Below the pieces are notes generated by a model, which worked only from the letters and a program-made list of their open reading frames with translations, was not told the origin of the DNA and did not search any database. The translations under genes were made by a program, and so were the position numbers. Source: an uncultured Prevotella sp. (GTDB lineage Bacteria > Bacteroidota > Bacteroidia > Bacteroidales > Bacteroidaceae). Taken from it: 9,395 nucleotides of DNA. The DNA lies in assembly GCA_900553595.1 (NCBI GenBank), contig USEC01000053.1, positions 1-9,395 on the forward strand, given 5' to 3'. Positions 6,353 to 9,395 of the stretch are shown in pieces (the first letter of the stretch is position 1; every line of letters starts with the position of its first letter).

Positions 6353-7790
6353 GATTACCGACAATTCCTTCTGCCGTACATTCGTCGCCGTCTTCCGCAT
6401 AAAGCCTGAGGAACGGTGGCTGGCAGCCGTGCTGCTGACGATATTCGTGGCACTCAATGCCCTGGTGGTGGCACATTATTACGATGTCTTCACGCCGCTT
6501 ACCGACCGCTATTGGCGGCTTTTCATAGGTAAGTTCCACATTTCCGGCTTCGATCCCATCACCTATTCCGTCGTGAGCGACTGGACTGCGGGCTACAACG
6601 TCTATCGCCATCCGCTGCTTGCCTACTTCATGTATGTGCCTTACCTCGTCAATCAGGCACTGATGTGGCTCACGGGCATCAACTGCGCACTGTTCATCGT
6701 CACGGCGATACAACTGTTCTGCTCGTTCTATTCGGCAATGTTCATCTTCAGAATATTCCGCGAAGTGATAGGATTGGCGCATCTTCACTCCGTCCTGCTC
6801 ACATTCTTCTTCTTCTCGTTCGCCTTTGTCATGCTCACGACAATGGTGCCCGACCATTTCGTCATATCCATGATGCTCCTGCTCCTGGCTCTTTATGTGT
6901 CGGGAAAACTTATCTTGAAAGGCAGAAGACTCACTCTCTGGCAAGCCGTGTTCTACTTCTTCCTCACGGCGGGAACATCGCTCAACAACGGGCTCAAGGT
7001 GTTTCTGTGCGACCTTTTCGTCAATGCGAAAAGCTTCTTCCGGCCCAAGTTCCTCTTCGGGGCAATCATTGTCCCTGCCGCTCTCATCTGGGGCGTGAGC
7101 CGTATGAGCTACGCCTGTCTCGTCTGGCCTAACGAAATGGCGGTGAAGAAGGCACGCGCCAAGGCGAAAGCCGATAAGGAGGCGAAGCAGAAGGCACTCC
7201 AGCTGGCACAGGCCAAAGCCGACTCCATACGCATCGCTGCCGGCGACACCACCGTGAAGGCTGCCGCACCGCAGCCTGCCAAGCCCAAACGCCGCCGCAT
7301 AACAAAGGGACGGCCCATCGTCCACGGCGAGTTCATGGACTGGACCGATGCTACCACATCGCGCTTTGAGCCGGTGGTGGAGAATCTTTTCGGCGAGTCC
7401 ATACAGTTGCACAAGGATCATCTGCTCGGCGACCTGCTCATTTCGCGACCCGTGATAGTGCACTACCGCTCGCCGCTCAACTATGTCGTGGAGGCAACGG
7501 TCGTGCTGCTCTTCGCCATCGGTATATGGTGCGGCCGACGCTCGCGTTTCTTCTGGCTCGCCATGTCGTTCTTCGCACTCGACATGGTGCTGCATGTGGG
7601 ACTCGGCTTCGCCCTCAACGAGATTTACATAATGACAGCTCACTGGATTTACATCATCCCGATAGCCGTCGGCTATATGCTCAAGGCGTTGCCGCGGCGT
7701 TGGAGTCTGGGTGCGACGGCACTCGTGATGTTGCTCACAGTCTTCCTGTGGGTGTGGAACGTGAGTCTGATAATAGAATATCTGGTGTAG
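6345..7790 (+). CDS. Polytopic membrane protein of unknown function, GT-C-like, paralogue 1
   Basis: This 481-residue protein has roughly ten or eleven hydrophobic segments and a large loop (about 258-375). I do not recognise a characterised family; it may be a Bacteroidota-restricted DUF family (DUF6080 comes to mind, unverified). Segment 1 is followed by a loop with Asp47 (YYDVFT), Asp70 (SGFDPIT) and then YRHPLLAYF (87-95), an arrangement like the acidic first loop and HPPL-type motif of GT-C glycosyltransferases. Further blocks shared with the next gene are VPDHFVIS (168-175), FFLTAGTSLNNGLK (205-218), ENLFGESIQLHKDHLL (346-361) and NEIYIMTAHW (425-434). A Lys/Ala/Gln-rich, probably helical stretch (264-320) lies in the loop. 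The ATG overlaps the GtrA stop by eight bases. A glycosyltransferase using the flipped lipid-sugar is the best guess, not shown. Confidence 0.85.
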   Translation: MSKITDNSFCRTFVAVFRIKPEERWLAAVLLTIFVALNALVVAHYYDVFTPLTDRYWRLFIGKFHISGFDPITYSVVSDWTAGYNVYRHPLLAYFMYVPYLVNQALMWLTGINCALFIVTAIQLFCSFYSAMFIFRIFREVIGLAHLHSVLLTFFFFSFAFVMLTTMVPDHFVISMMLLLLALYVSGKLILKGRRLTLWQAVFYFFLTAGTSLNNGLKVFLCDLFVNAKSFFRPKFLFGAIIVPAALIWGVSRMSYACLVWPNEMAVKKARAKAKADKEAKQKALQLAQAKADSIRIAAGDTTVKAAAPQPAKPKRRRITKGRPIVHGEFMDWTDATTSRFEPVVENLFGESIQLHKDHLLGDLLISRPVIVHYRSPLNYVVEATVVLLFAIGIWCGRRSRFFWLAMSFFALDMVLHVGLGFALNEIYIMTAHWIYIIPIAVGYMLKALPRRWSLGATALVMLLTVFLWVWNVSLIIEYLV

Positions 7791-7817
7791 GAATCCTCCG
7801 GCACCTCCGTCACCGTT

Positions 7818-7823
7818 AAAGGA
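7818..7823 (+). promoter_or_regulatory. Purine-rich ribosome binding site
   Basis: AAAGGA lies six bases before the ATG at 7830. It is the clearest Shine-Dalgarno-like sequence in the window; the other starts have AT-rich or coupled contexts, as is common in Bacteroidota. It supports the 7830 start and fits a gene that is separated from its predecessor by 39 bases and cannot rely on overlap coupling. Confidence 0.5.
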
Positions 7824-7829
7824 AAAAAC

Positions 7830-9164
7830 ATGATATTACGCATACGGAAAGACGAACGCAGGCTCGCCCTTGCGGCACTCGTCGTGTTCACACTGCTCAA
7901 CGCCCTGCTCATATACAACCACTTCGACCGCTTTACACGGGGCGCGAATGTGGGTTTCTGGTCGCTCTTCTACAACCACCTCAACGTGTCGGGCTACGAT
8001 GTGTTCTCGCTCATCGCCATATCGTGTCTGCGGGTTCATTACATTGTGCTGCGCCATCCGCTGTTCATAGGCATACTGCTGCCCTTCTATTGGCTCAACC
8101 ATTGGCTCATGGGCATGACGGGATTCAACTTCGCCATGTTCTTCATGGCTGCCGTGTTGATAGTGAGCGATGTCTATGGATTCCTATTCCTCCACCGCAC
8201 ATTCTGCGAACTCATAAAGTTGCGGCGCACCGACTCGCTCATGCTCTGCATCATGTTCTACTCGTTCGCACACATCATGCTCGCCGCCATCGTGCCCGAC
8301 CATTTCGCCATCTCGCTCGCCTTGCTCACGGGTACGCTCTACATCACGGGGCGACGCTTGCACGACGGTAGAGTGTTTAAATGGTGGGAAGCGGCAGTAC
8401 TCTTCTTCCTCACCGCCGGAATAACGCTCACCAACGGCGTGAAGACATTCATCGCCGTCGCCGCAGCCAATGGCAGGAAAATCGTCTCGTGGCGTTTCGT
8501 GGCGGCGTTCGTGCTGCCCGTGGCGGTGCTGGGAGGCTTGGTGGTGTGGCAGAACAAGGCCATTCTCGAACCGCAGGGCCGCAGCATAAAGAAGATAGAG
8601 ACGGCAGTGGCGAAGAAAGACCCGTCGCGTGCCGAGCGCATAAAAACCCATAACGAGTGGGTGAAGCGGCAGAACGGCGCGGCTCTCACCTCCAATGTGC
8701 CGCTGCTCGAATGGAGTGATGTCACCACGTCGCGCTGGCGGACGGTGGTCGATAACCTCTTCGGCGAGTCGTTGCAGCTCCACCGCGACCATCTGCTTGA
8801 AGATGTGCAGGAGACACGCCCCGTGTTTGTGTCTTACCGGTCAGTCGTAAGCTATGCAGTGGAGGCTCTCGTCGTGCTGCTGTTCGTTGCTGGAGTCTGG
8901 ACGGCAAGGCGCAGCCGCCTGTTCTGGGTGCTCTTTCTGTGGTTCGCCTTCGACATGACGATGCACATAGGCTTCGGTTTCGGAATCAATGAGGTGTATA
9001 TAATGACCGCCCACTGGGCTTTCATCATCCCCATAGCCATAGGTTTCCTGCTCAAAAGCGTGCCCTCACGGCTGTCGGCAGCGGTGCGCTATGTGGTGGC
9101 GGCGACGACGGTGTGGCTGCTCGTTTACAACCTTACTGTGATCACCCGCTACTTCATTGCATGA
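7830..9164 (+). CDS. Polytopic membrane protein of unknown function, GT-C-like, paralogue 2
   Basis: This 444-residue protein is a clear paralogue of the preceding gene, with matching membrane layout and conserved blocks in the same order. They are Asp33 (HFDRFT), Asp57 (SGYDVFS), LRHPL (74-78), VPDHFAIS (155-162), FFLTAGITLTNGVK (192-205), TTSR (299-302), DNLFGESLQLHRDHLL (308-323), RRSRLFW (360-366) and NEVYIMTAHW (387-396). The central loop (about 240-335) is charged but lacks the neighbour's long Lys/Ala-rich stretch, which accounts for most of the length difference. The start at 7830 has a good ribosome binding site. The 39-bp gap to the previous gene has no terminator, so it probably belongs to the same operon. 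Function is unknown; a GT-C-type transferase acting on the lipid-linked sugar is inferred from context and the acidic first loop. No terminator is visible in 9165-9290. Confidence 0.85.
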   Translation: MILRIRKDERRLALAALVVFTLLNALLIYNHFDRFTRGANVGFWSLFYNHLNVSGYDVFSLIAISCLRVHYIVLRHPLFIGILLPFYWLNHWLMGMTGFNFAMFFMAAVLIVSDVYGFLFLHRTFCELIKLRRTDSLMLCIMFYSFAHIMLAAIVPDHFAISLALLTGTLYITGRRLHDGRVFKWWEAAVLFFLTAGITLTNGVKTFIAVAAANGRKIVSWRFVAAFVLPVAVLGGLVVWQNKAILEPQGRSIKKIETAVAKKDPSRAERIKTHNEWVKRQNGAALTSNVPLLEWSDVTTSRWRTVVDNLFGESLQLHRDHLLEDVQETRPVFVSYRSVVSYAVEALVVLLFVAGVWTARRSRLFWVLFLWFAFDMTMHIGFGFGINEVYIMTAHWAFIIPIAIGFLLKSVPSRLSAAVRYVVAATTVWLLVYNLTVITRYFIA

Positions 9165-9290
9165 CCATGCGGAAGCGTGTGACTGACGCCCATCTTGCTG
9201 GCAACATCGGTGAATATTGCACAGAAAGCATCGTCAGAATGGGGCAAAACAAGAAAAAATAAAGAAAAGCATAAAAAAGTTGCTCAGAAA

Positions 9291-9322
9291 TTTGGTGAAA
9301 CAACAAAAAAGTCATACCTTTG
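9291..9322 (+). promoter_or_regulatory. Bacteroides-type promoter of the tRNA-Val gene
   Basis: A -33 element TTTG (9291-9294) and a perfect -7 element TACCTTTG (9315-9322) are separated by 20 nt, which is the Bacteroidota primary sigma factor architecture. The predicted start near 9328 lies about 15 bases before the mature tRNA 5' end at 9343. This is the best single taxonomic clue in the window. Confidence 0.85.
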
Positions 9323-9342
9323 CAACCGCTTACGAAAAGCAA

Positions 9343-9395
9343 GGGCGTTTAGCTCAGCTGGTTTAGAGCATCTGCCTTACAAGCAGAGGGTCGGC
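9343..9395 (+). tRNA. tRNA-Val, anticodon UAC (partial, cut by window end)
   Basis: The 53 bases present fold as a tRNA 5' part: acceptor strand GGGCGTT, TA linker, D arm GCTC...GAGC, then anticodon stem TCTGC/GCAGA enclosing the 7-nt loop CTTACAA. Loop positions 34-36 read TAC, which decodes GUA and GUG valine codons. The T arm and 3' acceptor strand lie beyond the window, so the gene is cut by the window end and not truncated in the genome. Confidence 0.95.

Noticed and set aside
6324..7643. 439-codon minus-strand open frame opposite the first paralogue
   Set aside because: Same codon-aligned antisense artefact. The sense protein has membrane segments and a clear paralogue, and the antisense product has neither.
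9154..9342. 62-codon minus-strand open frame before the tRNA
   Set aside because: It overlaps the end of the last gene and the tRNA promoter, has Phe/Leu-rich content expected from translating A-rich DNA in reverse, and no start context.

Overview
The window reads as a chromosomal segment of a Bacteroidota bacterium, most likely order Bacteroidales and possibly a GC-rich Prevotella relative. The evidence is the Bacteroides-type promoter (TTTG, 20 nt, TAnnTTTG) in front of the terminal tRNA gene, the near absence of Shine-Dalgarno sequences, and AT-rich intergenic DNA between GC-rich genes that still use the Ile codon ATA often. The genus cannot be fixed from sequence alone.

Layout. Positions 1-59 hold the last codons of an upstream gene, closed by a strong intrinsic terminator (93-121). 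A 341-bp gene-free stretch (122-462) follows. It contains a hairpin, a perfect palindrome and short degenerate 10-bp repeats, and ends with a plausible -7 promoter element. Eight genes then run on the + strand. They are a phosphoethanolamine-transferase-like sulfatase-fold enzyme (463-2280), two different acyltransferase-3 membrane proteins (2372-3466, 3471-4469), a UbiA-family enzyme resembling polyprenyl-phosphate phosphoribosyltransferase (4475-5359), a HAD-IB phosphatase (5356-5967), a GtrA-family small membrane protein (5930-6352) and two paralogous polytopic membrane proteins of unknown function (6345-7790, 7830-9164). A promoter and the 5' part of a tRNA-Val(UAC) gene close the window.

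How the genes may work together. From the second acyltransferase to the first paralogue, the genes overlap or are separated by a few bases, so they are probably co-transcribed and translationally coupled. Every product but the HAD enzyme is predicted to be an integral membrane protein. The UbiA, HAD and GtrA trio matches the logic of making a lipid-linked pentose: transfer phosphoribose from PRPP to polyprenyl phosphate, remove the 5-phosphate, flip the lipid-sugar. The two paralogues look like GT-C-type transferases that could use this donor outside the inner membrane. The acyltransferases and the phosphoethanolamine transferase would add further decorations to an envelope glycan or lipid A. 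This pathway is inference. The individual family assignments of the UbiA, HAD, GtrA, acyltransferase and phosphoethanolamine-transferase genes are well supported by motifs.
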